Below, piece after piece: positions 35,185 to 45,699 of a stretch of 64,000 bases of DNA; position 1 is the first letter of the stretch, and each line of letters begins with the position of its first letter. The notes beneath the pieces were generated by a model. It was not told where the DNA came from and ran no database searches. It was given only the letters and a program-made list of their open reading frames with translations. Location: NCBI RefSeq assembly GCF_029407905.1, contig NC_073635.1:38865501-38929500 (forward strand), read 5' to 3'. This DNA comes from Bubalus kerabau. Lineage: Eukaryota; Chordata; Mammalia; Artiodactyla; Bovidae. Position numbers and translations under genes: made by a program.

Positions 35185-36189
35185 CTGTGTATTCTTGCCA
35201 CCTCTTCTTAATATCTTCTGCTTCTGTTAGGTCCATACCATTTCTGTTCTACTTATCAATAATTACCTTAAACGTTAATGGATTAAATGTTCCAACCAAA
35301 AGACAGAGACTGGCTGAATGGATTAAAAAACAAACAAATAAGACCCTAATAGATTCCATCTACAAGAGACCCATCTCAAACCTAGAGACACATACAGCCT
35401 GAAAGTGAGAGGCTGGAATGAGTTATTTCATGCCAATGGAGACCAAAAGAAAGTGGGAGTAGCAACACTCATAAGTAAAATAGACTTTAAAATAAAGACC
35501 ATCATTAGAAACAAAGGACACTACATAATGATCAAGGGGTCAATAAAAGAAGAAGATATAATAAATATAAATATATTTACACCCAACAAAGGAACATTTC
35601 AATACATAAGGCAAATACTAACAAAACTGAAGGGAATATTGACAGTATGCACAATAATAGTGGGGGATTTAATACTCCACTCACACCATGGTCAGATCAT
35701 TCAAACAGAAAATTAACAAGGAAACACAAGCCTTAAATGATACATTGAAGAAGTTAGATTAATTGATATCTACAAGGCATTTCAACTAACAACAATGGAT
35801 TTCACCTTTTTCTGAAGTGCACATGGAATATTCTCCTGGATAGATCAAATCCTGGGTCATGAATCTAGCTTTGGTAAATTTAAAATTTAAATTTTAAATT
35901 CAATTAAAAAATTGAATTTTTTTCAAGCACATTTTCTGATCACAATGCTGTAAGATTAAATAGCAACTACACGGGGGGAAAAAAAACAATAAAACACAAA
36001 TATATGGAGGCTAAACAACATGCTTCTGAGTAACAAACAAATCACTGAAGAAATAAAAAATGAAAAAGAAAAAAAAAGAAATGAAATCAAAAGAATAAAT
36101 AAGAAAATCAAAATATGCATAGAAAGATATGATGATGAAAACAAAACAACCCAAAACCTATGGGGTTTAGTAAAACCAGTGCTAATAGG

Positions 36190-36507
36190 GAGCTAAGAGC
36201 TAAGTGAAAGTTTCTTAGTCATGCCTGACTCTTCGCAAATCCATGGACTATGCAGTCCATGGAATTCTCCAAGCCAGAATATTGGAGTGAGTAGCTGTTC
36301 CCTTCTCCATGGGATCTTTCCAACGCAGGGACTGAACTCAGGTCTCCTGAAGTGAATTCTTTACCAGCTGAGCCACCAGGAAAGCCCAAGAATACTGGAG
36401 CAGGTACCCTGTCCCTTCTCCATCAGAATTTCCTGACCTGGGAATGAAACCAGGGTCTCCTGCACTTCAGGTGGATTCCTTATTAGCTGAGATACCAAGG
36501 AAGCCCA
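36190..36507 (-). mobile_element. Bov-tA SINE (about 1.5 units), minus strand
   Basis: A Bov-tA in reverse (36190-36388) followed by a second partial unit with its own head complement (36389-36507, 'tgagataccaaggaagccc'). It interrupts L1 ORF2. Confidence 0.85.
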
Positions 36508-36866
36508 TAGCAATACAAGAAGGAAGTTCATAGCAAATCAAGCCTACCTCAAGAAAGAAGAGAAGCATCAAATAAATAACCTAAATGTACACCTAAAGCA
36601 ACTAGGAAAAGATGAACAAAAAATCCAAAGTTAGCAGAAGGAAAGAAATGATAAAAATCAGAGCAGAAATAAACGATAAATAAATGAATGAGACAATAGC
36701 AACGACCAGTAAAACTAAACCTGGTTCTTTGAGAAGATCAACAAAGTAGATAAACCATTAACCAGAGTAATCAAGAAAACAAGGAAGAAGACTCAAATCA
36801 ATAACATTAGAAATGAAAATGGAGGCATTACAACAGACAACACAGAAATAGAACCATCATAAGACA

Positions 36867-37284
36867 AGGAGAGTTGGACTGTGAAGAAGGCTGAGTGCCG
36901 AAGAATTGATGCTTTTGAACTGTGGTGTTGGAGAAGACTCTTGAGAGCCCCTTGGACTGCAAGGAGATCCAACCAGTCCATTCTGAAGGAGATCAGCCCT
37001 GGGATTTCTTTGGAGGGAATGATGCTGAAGCTGAAACTCCAGTATTTTGGCCACCTCATGAGAAGAGTTGACTCACTGGAAAATACTCTGATGCTGGGAG
37101 AGATTTGGGACTGGAGGAGAAGGGGACAACAGAGGGTGAGATGGCTGGATGGCATCACTGACTGGATGGACGTGAGTCTGAGTGAACTCCAGGAGTTGGT
37201 GATGGACAGGGATGCCTGGCGTGCTGCGATTCATGGGGTCGCGAAGAGTTGGACACGACTGTGCGACTGAACTGAACTGAACTG
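36867..37284 (+). mobile_element. Short BovB 3' insertion in L1
   Basis: A BovB truncated at the block encoding SWTVKKAE and complete to the GAACT tail, flanked by AAGACA (36861-36866 and 37285-37290). Its 129-codon frame (36881-37270) is open through to the natural end (GVAKSWTRLCD), with AGA at the diagnostic codon. It is a well kept copy of the BovB C terminus. Confidence 0.93.
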
Positions 37285-39024
37285 AAGACACTACTATGAG
37301 CAACTATATACCAATAATATAGACAATTTGGAAGAAATTGACAAATTCTTAGAAAAGTATAACCTTCAAAAACTGAACCAGGAAGGAATAGAAAATTTGA
37401 ATAGACCAATCACAAGCATGGAAATTGAAACTGTAATAAAAAATTCTTCCAACAAACAAAAGCCCAGAACCAGATGGCTTCCCTCGTGAATTCTACCAAA
37501 AATTTACAGAAGAGTTAATACCTATCCTACTCAAACTCTTCTAGAAAATTGCAGAGGAAGGAACACTCCCAAACTCATTCTACAAGGCCACCATCACCCT
37601 GATACCAAAACCAGATGAAAATGCTACAAAGCAAAAAAAAAAAAAAAACTACAGGCCAGTATCACTGATGAACTTAGATGCAAGAATCCTCAACAAAATT
37701 CTGGCAAACAGAATCCAACAGCATATTAAAAAGATCATATATCTTGATCAAGTGGGCTTTACTCCAGGGATGCAAGTATTCTTCAATATTCACAAATCAA
37801 TCAATGTGATACACCATATTAACAAATAAACAATGAAGCCATATGACGGATGCAGAGAAAGTCTTTGACAAAATTCAACACTCATTTATGATAAAAACTC
37901 TCCAGAAAGTAGGCATAGAAAGAACATGCCTCAACATAATAAAAACCATATATGACAAACCCACAGTAAACTTTATCCTCAATGGTGAAAATGGAAAGTA
38001 TTTCCTCTAAACTCAGGAACAAGACAAATGTGACCACTCTCACCACTAATATTCAACATAGTTTTGAAATTCATAACCTCCACAATCAGAGAAGAAAAAG
38101 AAATAAATGGAATCCAGATTGGAAAAGTAGAACTCTCACTCTTTGCAGATGACAAGATGCTCTACATAGAAAACCCTAAAGATGCCACCAGAAAGTTACT
38201 AGAGCTAATTAATAAATATAGTAAAGTTGCAGGATATAAAATCAATACACAGAAATCCCTTGCATTCCTATACACTAACAATAAAAAAATCAGAAAGAGA
38301 AATTAAGGAAACAATCCCATTCACCATTGCAATGAAAAGTATAAAGTATTTAGGAATAAATTTACCTAAGAAACAAAAGACCTGTGAAGAGAAAGCTATA
38401 AAACACTGATGAAAGAAATCAAAGATGACAGAAACAGATGGAGAAATAGAAACCATGTTCATGGATTGGAAGAATCAGCATAGTGAAAATGAGTATACTA
38501 CCCAAAGCAATCTATAGATTCAACACAACCTCTATCAAACTACCAAAAATGTTTTTCACAGAACTACAACAAATAATTTCACGATTTGCATGGAAACACA
38601 AAGTGCCCCAAATAGACAAAAGAATCTTGAGAAAGAAGAATGGAACTGAAGGAGTCAACCTTCCTGACTTCAGACTATACTACAAATTTGCAATCATCAA
38701 GACTGTTTAATACTGACAAAGACAGAAATATAGATAATGGAATAAAATAGATAGTTTAGAGGTAAATCCATGTGCCTATGAAGAGCTTATGTTTAAAAAA
38801 GGAGGCAAAAATATGCATTGGAGAAAAGAAGGTCTCTTCAACAAGTGGATTTGATTTAGGTCATACCTGAATGGTCTAGTGGTTTTCCCTACTTTCTTCA
38901 ATTTAAGTCTGAATTTGGCAATAAGGAGTTCATGGTCTGAGCCACAGTCAGCTCCTGGTCTTGTTTTCCTTGATTGTATAGAGCTTCTCCATCTTTGGCT
39001 GCAAAGAATATAATCAATCTGATT

Positions 39025-39909
39025 TCAGTGTTGACCATCTGGTGATATCCATGTATAGAGCCTTCTCTTGTGTTGTTGGAAGAGAGTGTTTGTTATGACC
39101 ACTGCATTTTCTTGGCAAAACTCTATTAGTCTTTGCCCTGTTTCATTCCATATTCCAAGGCCAAATTTGCCTGTTAGTGCAGGTGTTTCTTGACTTCCTA
39201 CTTTTGCATCCAGTCCCCTATAATGAAAAGGACATCTATTTTTGGCTGTTAGTTCTAAAAGTTCTTGTAGGTCTTCATAGAACCGTTCAACTTCAGCTTC
39301 TTCAGTGTTACGGGTAGGGACATAGACTTGGATTACTGTGATGTTGAATGGTTTGCCTTGGATACGAACAGAGATCATTCTGTTGTTTTTGAGATTGCAT
39401 CCAAATACTGCATTTCAGACTCTTTTGTTGATCATGATGGCTACTCCATTTCTTCTGAGGGATTCCTGCCCGCAGTAGTAGATATAATGGTCATCTGAGT
39501 TAAATTCACCCATTCCAGTCCATTTCAGTTCGCTGATTCCTAGAATGTCGATGTTTACTCTTGCCATCTCTTGTTTGACCACTTCCAATTTGTCTTCATT
39601 CATGGACCTGACATTTCAGGTTCCTATGCAATATTGCTCTTTACAACATCAGACCTTGCTTCTATCGCCAGTCACATCCACAGCTGAGTATTCTTTTTGC
39701 TTTGGCTCCATCCCTTCATTCTTTCTGAAGTTATTTCTCCACTGATCTCCAGTAACATATTGGGCACCTACTGACCTGGGGAGTTTCTCTTTCAGTATCC
39801 TATCATTTTGCCTTTTCATACTGTTCACGGGGTTCTCAAGGCAAGAATACTGAAGTGGTTTGCCATTCCCTTCTCCAGTGGACCACATTCTGTCAGATCT
39901 CTCCACCAT
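39025..39909 (-). pseudogene. BovB endonuclease in the inverted 5' part
   Basis: Three frames (39649-39909, 39415-39603, 39025-39378) give 5' UTR-derived sequence, the endonuclease middle (LGISELKWTG, YIYYCGQESLRRNG) and the endonuclease end (MISVRIQGKPFNITVIQVY). The catalytic GDWN block is damaged by a frameshift (reads HYRGLDAK), so activity is excluded. The segment ENAVVITNTLFQQHKR, lost from the copy at 13765, is intact here. Confidence 0.85.
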
Positions 39910-40226
39910 GACCCACCCATCTTGGGTTGCCCAAGGGCATGGCTTAGTTTCATTGAGTTAGACAAGGCTGTGGTCCTAGTGAGATTAGATTGACTAGTTT
40001 TCTGTGAGTATGGTTTCAGTGTGTCTGCCCTCTGATGCCCTCTTGCGACACCTACCCTCTTACTTGGGTTTCTTTTACCTTGGGTGTGGGGTATCTCTTC
40101 AAGGCTGCTACAGCAAAGCCCAGCCAATGCTCCTTACCTTGGACGAGGGGTATCTCCTCACCACCACCCTTCCTGACATTCAACATGGGATAGCTCCTCT
40201 AGGCCCTCCGGTGCCCACACACCATG

Positions 40227-40385
40227 GTGTGGGGTTGGTCCTCCCAGCCACCGCCCCTGGCCTCGGGCGTGGGGTTGCTCCTCCCACCGGCCACCCCAGG
40301 CCTCGGACTTAAGGGCGTGGGGTAACTCCTCTAGTCACCGCCCCTGACCTCAGATGTTGGGTAACTCCTCTCGGCCGTTCCTGCG
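40227..40385. repeat. GC-rich tandem units in the BovB 5' UTR
   Basis: About four units of 32-48 bases, each with a 'GTGGGGT..CTCCTC' core followed by 'CACCGCCCC' or a variant, start near 40227, 40267, 40315 and 40354. They make the only strongly GC- and CpG-rich patch in the window. As a repeat array upstream of the BovB frame they may be promoter units, which is inference. Confidence 0.7.
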
Positions 40386-40892
40386 CCGTCGCACACAGTG
40401 GAAGTAAGAAATAGACTTAAGGGCCTAGATCTGATAGATAGAGTGCCTGATGAGCTGTGGAATAAGGTTTGTGACACTGTACTGGAGACAGGGATCAAGA
40501 CCATCCCCATGGAAAAGAAATGAAAAAAAGCAAAATGGCTGTCTGGGGAGGCCTTACAAATAGCTGTGAAAAGAAGAGAAGTAAAAAGCAAAGGAGAAAA
40601 GGAAAGATATAAACATCTGAATGCAGAGTTCCAAAGAATAGAAAGAAGAGAAAAGAAAGCCTTCTTCAGTGATCAATGCAAAGAAATAGAGGAAAACAAC
40701 AGAATGGGAAAGACTAGAGATCTCTTCAAGAAAAGCAGAGATACCAAAGGAACATTTCATGCAAAGATGGGCTCAATAAAGGACAGAAATGGTATGGACC
40801 TAACAGAAGCAGAAGATATTAAGAAGAGGTGACAAGAATACACAGAAGAACTGTACACAAAAGATCTTCACAACCCAGATAATCACGATGGT

Positions 40893-42215
40893 GTGATCAC
40901 TGACCTAGAGCCAGACATCCTGGAATGTGAAGTCAAGTGGGCCTTAGAAAGCATGACTATGAACAAAACTAGTGGAGGTGATGGAATTCCAGTTGAACTA
41001 TTTCAAATCCTGAAAGATGATGCTGTGAAAGTGCTGCCCTCAATATGCCAGCAAATTTGGAAAACTCAGCAGTGGCCAGAGGACTTGAAAAGGTCAGTTT
41101 TCATTCCAATCCCAAAGAAAGGCAATGCCAAAGAATGCTCAAAGTACCGCACAATTGCACTCATCTCACAAGCTAGTAAAGTAATGCTCAAAATTCTCCA
41201 AGCCAGGCTTCAGCAATATGTGAACCGTGAACTTCCTGATGTTCAAGCTGGTTTTAGAAAAGGCAGAGGAACCACAGATAAAATTGCCAACATCTGCTGG
41301 ATAATAGAAAAAGCAAGAGAGTTCCAGAAAAACATCTATTTCTGCTTTACTGACTATGCCAAAGCCTTTGACTGTGTGGATCACAATGAACTGTGGAAAA
41401 TTCTGAAAGAGATGGGAATACCAGACCATCTGATTTGCCTCTTGAGAAATTTGTATGCAGGTCAGGAAGCAACAGTTAGAACTGAACATGGAACAACAGA
41501 CTGGTTCCAAATAGGAAAAGGAGTCCATCAAGGCTGTATATTGTCACCCTGCTTACTTAACTTATATGCAGAGTATATCATGAGAAACACTGGACTGGAA
41601 GAAACGCAAGCTGGAATCAAGATTGCTGGGAGAAATATCAATAACCTCAGATATGCAGATGACACCACCCTTATTGCAGAAAGTGAAGAGGAGCTAAAAG
41701 GCCTCTTGATGAAGGTGAAAGAGGAGAGTGAAAAAGTTGGCTTAAAGCTCAACATTAAGAAAATGAAGATCATGGCATCCGGTCCCATCACTTCATGGGA
41801 AATAGATGGGGAAACAGTGGAAACAGTATCAGACTTTATTTTTCTGGGCTCCAAAATCACTGCAGATGGTGACTGCAGCCATGAAATTAAAAGACGCTTT
41901 CTCCTTGGAAGGAAAGTTATGACCAACCTAGATAGCATATTGAAAAGCAGAGACATTACTTTGCCAACAAAGGTCCGTCTCGTCAAGGCTATGGTTTTTC
42001 CTGTGGTCATGTATGGATGTGAGAGTTGGACTGTGAAGAAGGCTGAGCACCGAAGAATTGATGCTTTTGAACTGTGGTGTTGGAGAAGACTCTTGAGAGT
42101 CCCTTGGACTGCAGTGAGGTCCAACCAGTCCATTCTGAAGGAGATCAGCCCTGGGATTTCTTTGGAAAGAATGATGCTAAAGCTGAAACTCCAGTACTTT
42201 TGCCACCTCATGTGA
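40893..42215 (+). pseudogene. BovB reverse transcriptase, 440-codon open frame
   Basis: The longest frame in the window. It encodes the BovB reverse transcriptase: SVFIPIPKKGNAKECSKY (fingers), FRKGRGTTDKIANI, motif A (YFCFTDYAKAFDCVDH), motif B (VHQGCILSPCLLNLYAE), motif C (YADDTTLIAE; YADD at 41652-41663), motif D (GLKLNIKKMKIMAS) and the C-terminal ELWCWRRLLRVPW block. All reverse transcriptase active-site motifs look intact. It ends at TGA (42213-42215), where better copies have CGA and continue about 70 codons. The endonuclease lies inverted upstream, and linker sequence before 40893 is broken by stops, so it could at most yield a lone polymerase domain. Confidence 0.88.
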
Positions 42216-42425
42216 AGAGTTGACTCATTGGAAAAGACTCTGATGCTGGGAGGGATTGGGGGCAAAAGGAGAAGGGAACGACAGAGGATGAGATGGCATC
42301 ACTCACTCGATGGATGTGAGTCTGTGTTAACTCTGGGAGATGGTGATGGACAGGGAGGCCTGGCGTGCTGGAATTCTTGGGGTTGCAAAGAGTCGGACAC
42401 GACTGAGCGACTGAACGGAACTGAT

Positions 42426-43483
42426 GAAATACCTAGAATACTCAAGTTCATAGAGTCAGAAAGTACATTGAGTCTCAGTTTAGGAAAGTGAAAACTTCAG
42501 GAGATGGATGAGAGAAAGAGGAAAGAATTGGTTGAGAATCTTTGATTTGAGGCTGCTCAAGAACTGTAATTTCTGAAGGAAACATATTTATAGTACTTGT
42601 AGACTGTGAATTCATGGTTGAGGATATGGCTAAATGTATTAGAAAAAAATCAGACATATATAAGGTAAGCAAGTAATACAGTATGTTAGCTGCTTCTGTC
42701 TGCTTTGGTGAATGGAAAGTAAAATAAAAATAGCTCCAGGCTTCCAGAACCACCTTGTTATGGGTGATGGGTCAGTCTAAAAAGAAGAGAGATGTTACCT
42801 TAAAGGAGCATATACCTCTTTTGATTGAAGTATGATCTGTATCATAATAAAAATATAGTGTATAGTGTAAAATATGGGAATATTCAGTCAACAGTTAAAT
42901 TATTTTGTGGATCTCCCTAGGCAACCTCCTGTTGAAATGCTTTTACTCAGCCTCTTTTGAAATAAGTTTTATAATTAATGAAAAGGAAGCTACTGTTACC
43001 AAATTCAAGCTGGCTTTGCTTACTACAGTACAGGCCAATGAACTTGAGAGATGAGGTGTTGAGACAAGGAATACAACTGTATTTGGAACTGTGGCTGGTT
43101 GAGAAGATGACAGACTAGTGTCTCAGAGTAACCATCTTGTCAAAGTCTGGATGCCATTTTCTTTTTTAGATTCAGAAGGAAGCAATAGGAACTAAGGTCG
43201 AAAGCTAGAATAGAGAGGGAGAAGCAGTGAGGAAGTAAAGTGAAATAGAGGGAGAGCAATGGGGAAGTAAAGTGAAAGGGTCTTCAGTCTTACTGAACAT
43301 CTCCAGGAATGACCTGTCTTTGGAAGGGGTGTGTAATATCTTCTTTTTGTTGCACCTATTCACAGGTGGTGAGGGTTAGATTATTTCTCTATAAGCTGAA
43401 CAGAGTCACTTTATTTTACAAGCAAGCAGAGGGACCGGATCCTCTGAGGCAGGCTATTTTATATGATTATAATAGCAAATCTA
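42426..43483. other. Old repeat-like sequence, partly L1, partly unassigned
   Basis: 42426-42480 resembles L1 3' UTR ('caagttcatagagtcagaa'). 42980-43440 has LTR-like features (polypurine-rich blocks with a duplicated 'ggaagtaaagtgaaa' at about 43232 and 43264) but no clear termini. I cannot assign it to a family. No coding frame of note. Confidence 0.4.
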
Positions 43484-43688
43484 GGGCTTCTCAAGTACTG
43501 CTAGTGGTAGCAAACCCACCTGCCAATGCAGGAGACATAAAAGAGGTGGGTTAGATCCCTGGGTTGGGAAAGGCCTGGAAACTAACTCCAGTATTCTTGT
43601 CTGGAGAGTCCCCAGACAGAGGGGCCTGGTAGGCTACAGTCTATAGGGTTGCAAAGCACCGGGCATGACTGAAGTGACTTAGCACACA
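43484..43688 (+). mobile_element. Bov-tA SINE, plus strand, diverged
   Basis: Head ('gggcttctcaagtactgct') and body ('gactgaagtgacttagcac') are both present. Substitutions in the head have weakened the internal promoter boxes. Confidence 0.82.
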
Positions 43689-43786
43689 TTATAACAAAAG
43701 CAACAAAAAGAAAGTCAAAGAAACAGTTTCTAACATGGAATCAGAATTGATTTCTTCTCCACAATACTGCTTCTTTTGATTATTGA

Positions 43787-44002
43787 GCATGCTTGCTCAG
43801 TTGCAGCTGATTCTTTGTGACCCAGTGGACAGCAGCCCACTAGGCTCCTCTGTCCATGGAATTTTCCAGGCAAGAACACTGATGTGTGTTGCTATTTTCT
43901 ACTCCAAGTGTTCTTCCAAACCCAGGGATTGAGCCCATATCTCCTTAGTCATCTGAATTGGCAGGCAGATTCTTTACCACTGAGCCACCTGGCAGGCTCC
44001 CT
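43787..44002 (-). mobile_element. Bov-tA SINE, minus strand
   Basis: The body is on the left ('tcctctgtccatggaattt') and the head complement on the right ('tttaccactgagccacctgg'). Moderately diverged. Confidence 0.85.
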
Positions 44003-44522
44003 TTCTTGATTAAGATACTGCCAACTGGAAGGGTTTATTTAATGTTTCTCTGGGTCCACAATTAGATATAGCCTTTTCCAAAAATATGGACATGTGACAA
44101 AATTACAATTAAGCAAAATAGAGATGGAGTTCAAACATGCCTTAACAATTTAATTGTCCAGTTTTCCTTTGATACTTGTAGATTCTTCTTCTAAGGGTGG
44201 TAAAATATTGAGCATGCCATCACTTTTGTATTTTTTCATATTCTGCTAGTAAAGTTTCCTATAACTCTATGCCTTTGGCCCAAGTGATACTTGATGCTTC
44301 GTTAAAAGAGATTCCCAGCTCCTATGAGACTCTGTTGGAAATAAGGAGGCACACTAGGGAGAGTAATATTAGGACCTTTTTTTGCCAATCTCACGGTATA
44401 GCTTTAACCATTGGGAATGAATGATGATAAATCATGTAATATTGCTCATTTATCTACTTATTTTTGTTTCATTGTGTTGCTAATGGTGGTGAGATGGTAA
44501 TAGGAGTTCTTGTCTGCAGAGC
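44003..44522. other. Spacer next to the retrovirus, unassigned
   Basis: About 520 bases without a frame or a repeat I can name, lying on the 3' side of the provirus. Confidence 0.45.
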
Positions 44523-45001
44523 TGAAGAATGGAATCCACAAACACTCAAGGTAGCAAGCAAATAGGATTTATTAAAGAGGAGAAAAGTACAAAGCTCTCA
44601 GCATAGACACTGAGAGGGGATAAGGAGTCACACCAAAGTGGAACTTACAGTAGTTTTTATATCCTTACTTAAATCACATTATTTCTACCCAATCAATTTA
44701 AAGGTCAAGATATTTAACATCTTTATGGCTTCTCTTGATTCTTGGATAAAGTCACCACACTTTTTCATGATCTCTGGCCATTTTAACATGGTCCAGATGT
44801 GCGGACTTAAGATTAATGATCATCAGTTTCTAAAGCATATAGAACAGAATTTAATTACTGCCCTTCCCTGGATCTGAGTGCTGGTAGTTTTTTAGACTAA
44901 AGACGCAGTCCAGGAGTTCAGGACAATGGAGTGGGATGCTTACTGAAAACAAGACTGAGGTCTCAGAGCTCTATACAAACTGCATAGTAATTTCTACTTC
45001 A
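44523..45001 (-). mobile_element. 3' LTR of the gamma-like retrovirus
   Basis: Bounded by the short inverted repeat TGAAG...CTTCA (44523 and 45001). Immediately outside its U3 end is the complement of a polypurine tract ('atcccctccctct', 45002-45014), as expected for a minus-strand 3' LTR. The AATAAA complement (tttatt) is at about 44568-44573 and a TATA-like complement ('tttttatat') near 44652-44660. Length is 479 bp. Confidence 0.7.
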
Positions 45002-45155
45002 ATCCCCTCCCTCTAGAGATGGAGACTCTAACTGCCATTATAGGTAAAAAGGAAAGATGACCGATCTGGCTTCTCAAGCTATGTAGGGGTGTCATTAAGG
45101 GATGGCAGTTAGGTCTCCACCAGTGGGATGATCTAGTGGACCTCAGTATATCATC

Positions 45156-45422
45156 TTAGGCTCCATTTCCATAACCATTTGAAGTTTGATAGTTTCTATG
45201 TGAGCTATTGAAAAGCAAGAGAGGCAATTTAGAATACAAGGACCAAAAAAGCAATAAGAGTAAAACAAGGCTTCCTATCAGGACCAGGGGTTTCTGCCAG
45301 GTGGAAGTTGATATCCAGTTCCATAATGTGGTCCCAAAAGGAGAAATGGAATCAGCCATTGCCTGGACTTGACTCTTCATTTCTTTTGAAAATTGGGTCC
45401 ATCTAAGGGTGATACTAATCAA
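45156..45422 (-). pseudogene. Retroviral env transmembrane-subunit end
   Basis: An 88-codon frame with a strongly hydrophobic segment (PLVLIGSLVLLLLLFWSLY) preceded by LWNWIS and followed by a short polar tail. This matches the membrane anchor and cytoplasmic tail of a retroviral transmembrane envelope subunit, and its place just before the polypurine tract agrees. The surface subunit and most of the ectodomain are missing: only about 300 bases separate this from integrase, so most of env has been deleted. No functional envelope is possible. Confidence 0.7.
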
Positions 45423-45699
45423 GGCAGTCCATTATTGAAGGATAATGATAAGCCTCCACAGACCCAACAGTCTGATTGATTTTGGAACATTGCATAAGAA
45501 TGTGCTCATGAAATGAAAACATTACCCTGCGTCCAATCTAAAGGGACTTGACAGGCCATTATTACATTAAGAAGAACAAAATAGAGTAAAATGTATGTCT
45601 GAGCATGTTGAGTTAGAAGAATTACTTATCTGGGCACTTCTTGAACAGTCCTTTCAATCCTTCTAAGGGGGTATATTGATATTCCAAGCAATGAGAATT

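Larger units (their letters stand above)
32953..35250 (-). mobile_element. BovB, 5'-truncated, minus strand, hosting a second BovB
   Basis: BovB tail at 32953, reverse transcriptase through to the linker, truncated at 35250. A plus-strand BovB (34541-35184) splits it in the linker. The surrounding L1 appears to resume exactly where it left off ('taatgggatcat' before, 'acttatcaataattacc' after), with no visible target duplication. Confidence 0.9.
31340..38848 (+). mobile_element. Long L1 (5' UTR, ORF1, ORF2) carrying nested BovBs
   Basis: L1 5' UTR (about 31340-32400, with an A run at 31627-31648), an ORF1 end (32495-32776) and ORF2 from the endonuclease (35251 on) to near the C terminus (38848) are collinear. 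They are interrupted by a BovB (32953-35250, itself containing another), a SINE (36190-36507) and a BovB (36867-37284). The L1 stops abruptly in late ORF2 where the 5'-inverted BovB begins. Its last ORF2 part and 3' UTR are not found next to it, apart from a possible scrap at 42426-42480. Confidence 0.85.
35251..38848 (+). pseudogene. L1 ORF2 remnants (endonuclease, reverse transcriptase)
   Basis: Broken frames preserve the L1 endonuclease start (LSIITLNVNGLN, 35187-35402 frame), the endonuclease middle (35405-35716, with ISKIDFKIKTII), the reverse transcriptase active site FADD (38142-38153, within LFADDKMLYIENPK) and the post-domain region (38483-38710, GVNLPDFRLYYKFAIIKTV). Stops, frameshifts and three insertions separate them. 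L1 ORF2 nicks and copies DNA at chromosomal targets. This copy cannot. Confidence 0.85.
38849..42425 (+). mobile_element. Nearly full-length BovB with 5' inversion
   Basis: Bases 40396-42425 are plus-strand BovB from the linker to the tail. Bases 38849-40395 are the 5' UTR and endonuclease of BovB in inverted order. The inverted part ends at 'gacctaaatcaaatc' (complement) and the direct part starts 'agtggaagtaagaaatag'. In intact BovB these are separated by only about 15 bases, so the two parts come from one RNA. This is the twin-priming pattern known from L1, here in an RTE-type element. No clear target duplication is visible. The 5' UTR is GC-rich and contains tandem units (40227-40385). 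Confidence 0.92.

Noticed and set aside
37073..37409. Minus-strand frames across the short BovB in L1
   Set aside because: Antisense of the BovB tail joined to L1 sequence. No support beyond an open frame.
40893..42215. 440-codon frame as a possible host gene
   Set aside because: All motifs are those of BovB reverse transcriptase and the element's own tail follows. No introns, no host promoter, and the endonuclease half is inverted.
41528..42265. 245-codon minus-strand open frame overlapping the BovB reverse transcriptase
   Set aside because: It is the antisense shadow of the reverse transcriptase. Similar antisense frames recur over the same BovB block at 62146, 54399, 33078, 26977 and 17635, so they reflect BovB composition rather than a gene.
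45156..45422. Small membrane protein gene
   Set aside because: The hydrophobic frame sits between integrase and the polypurine tract of a retrovirus in the same orientation, so it is the env end and not a separate gene.
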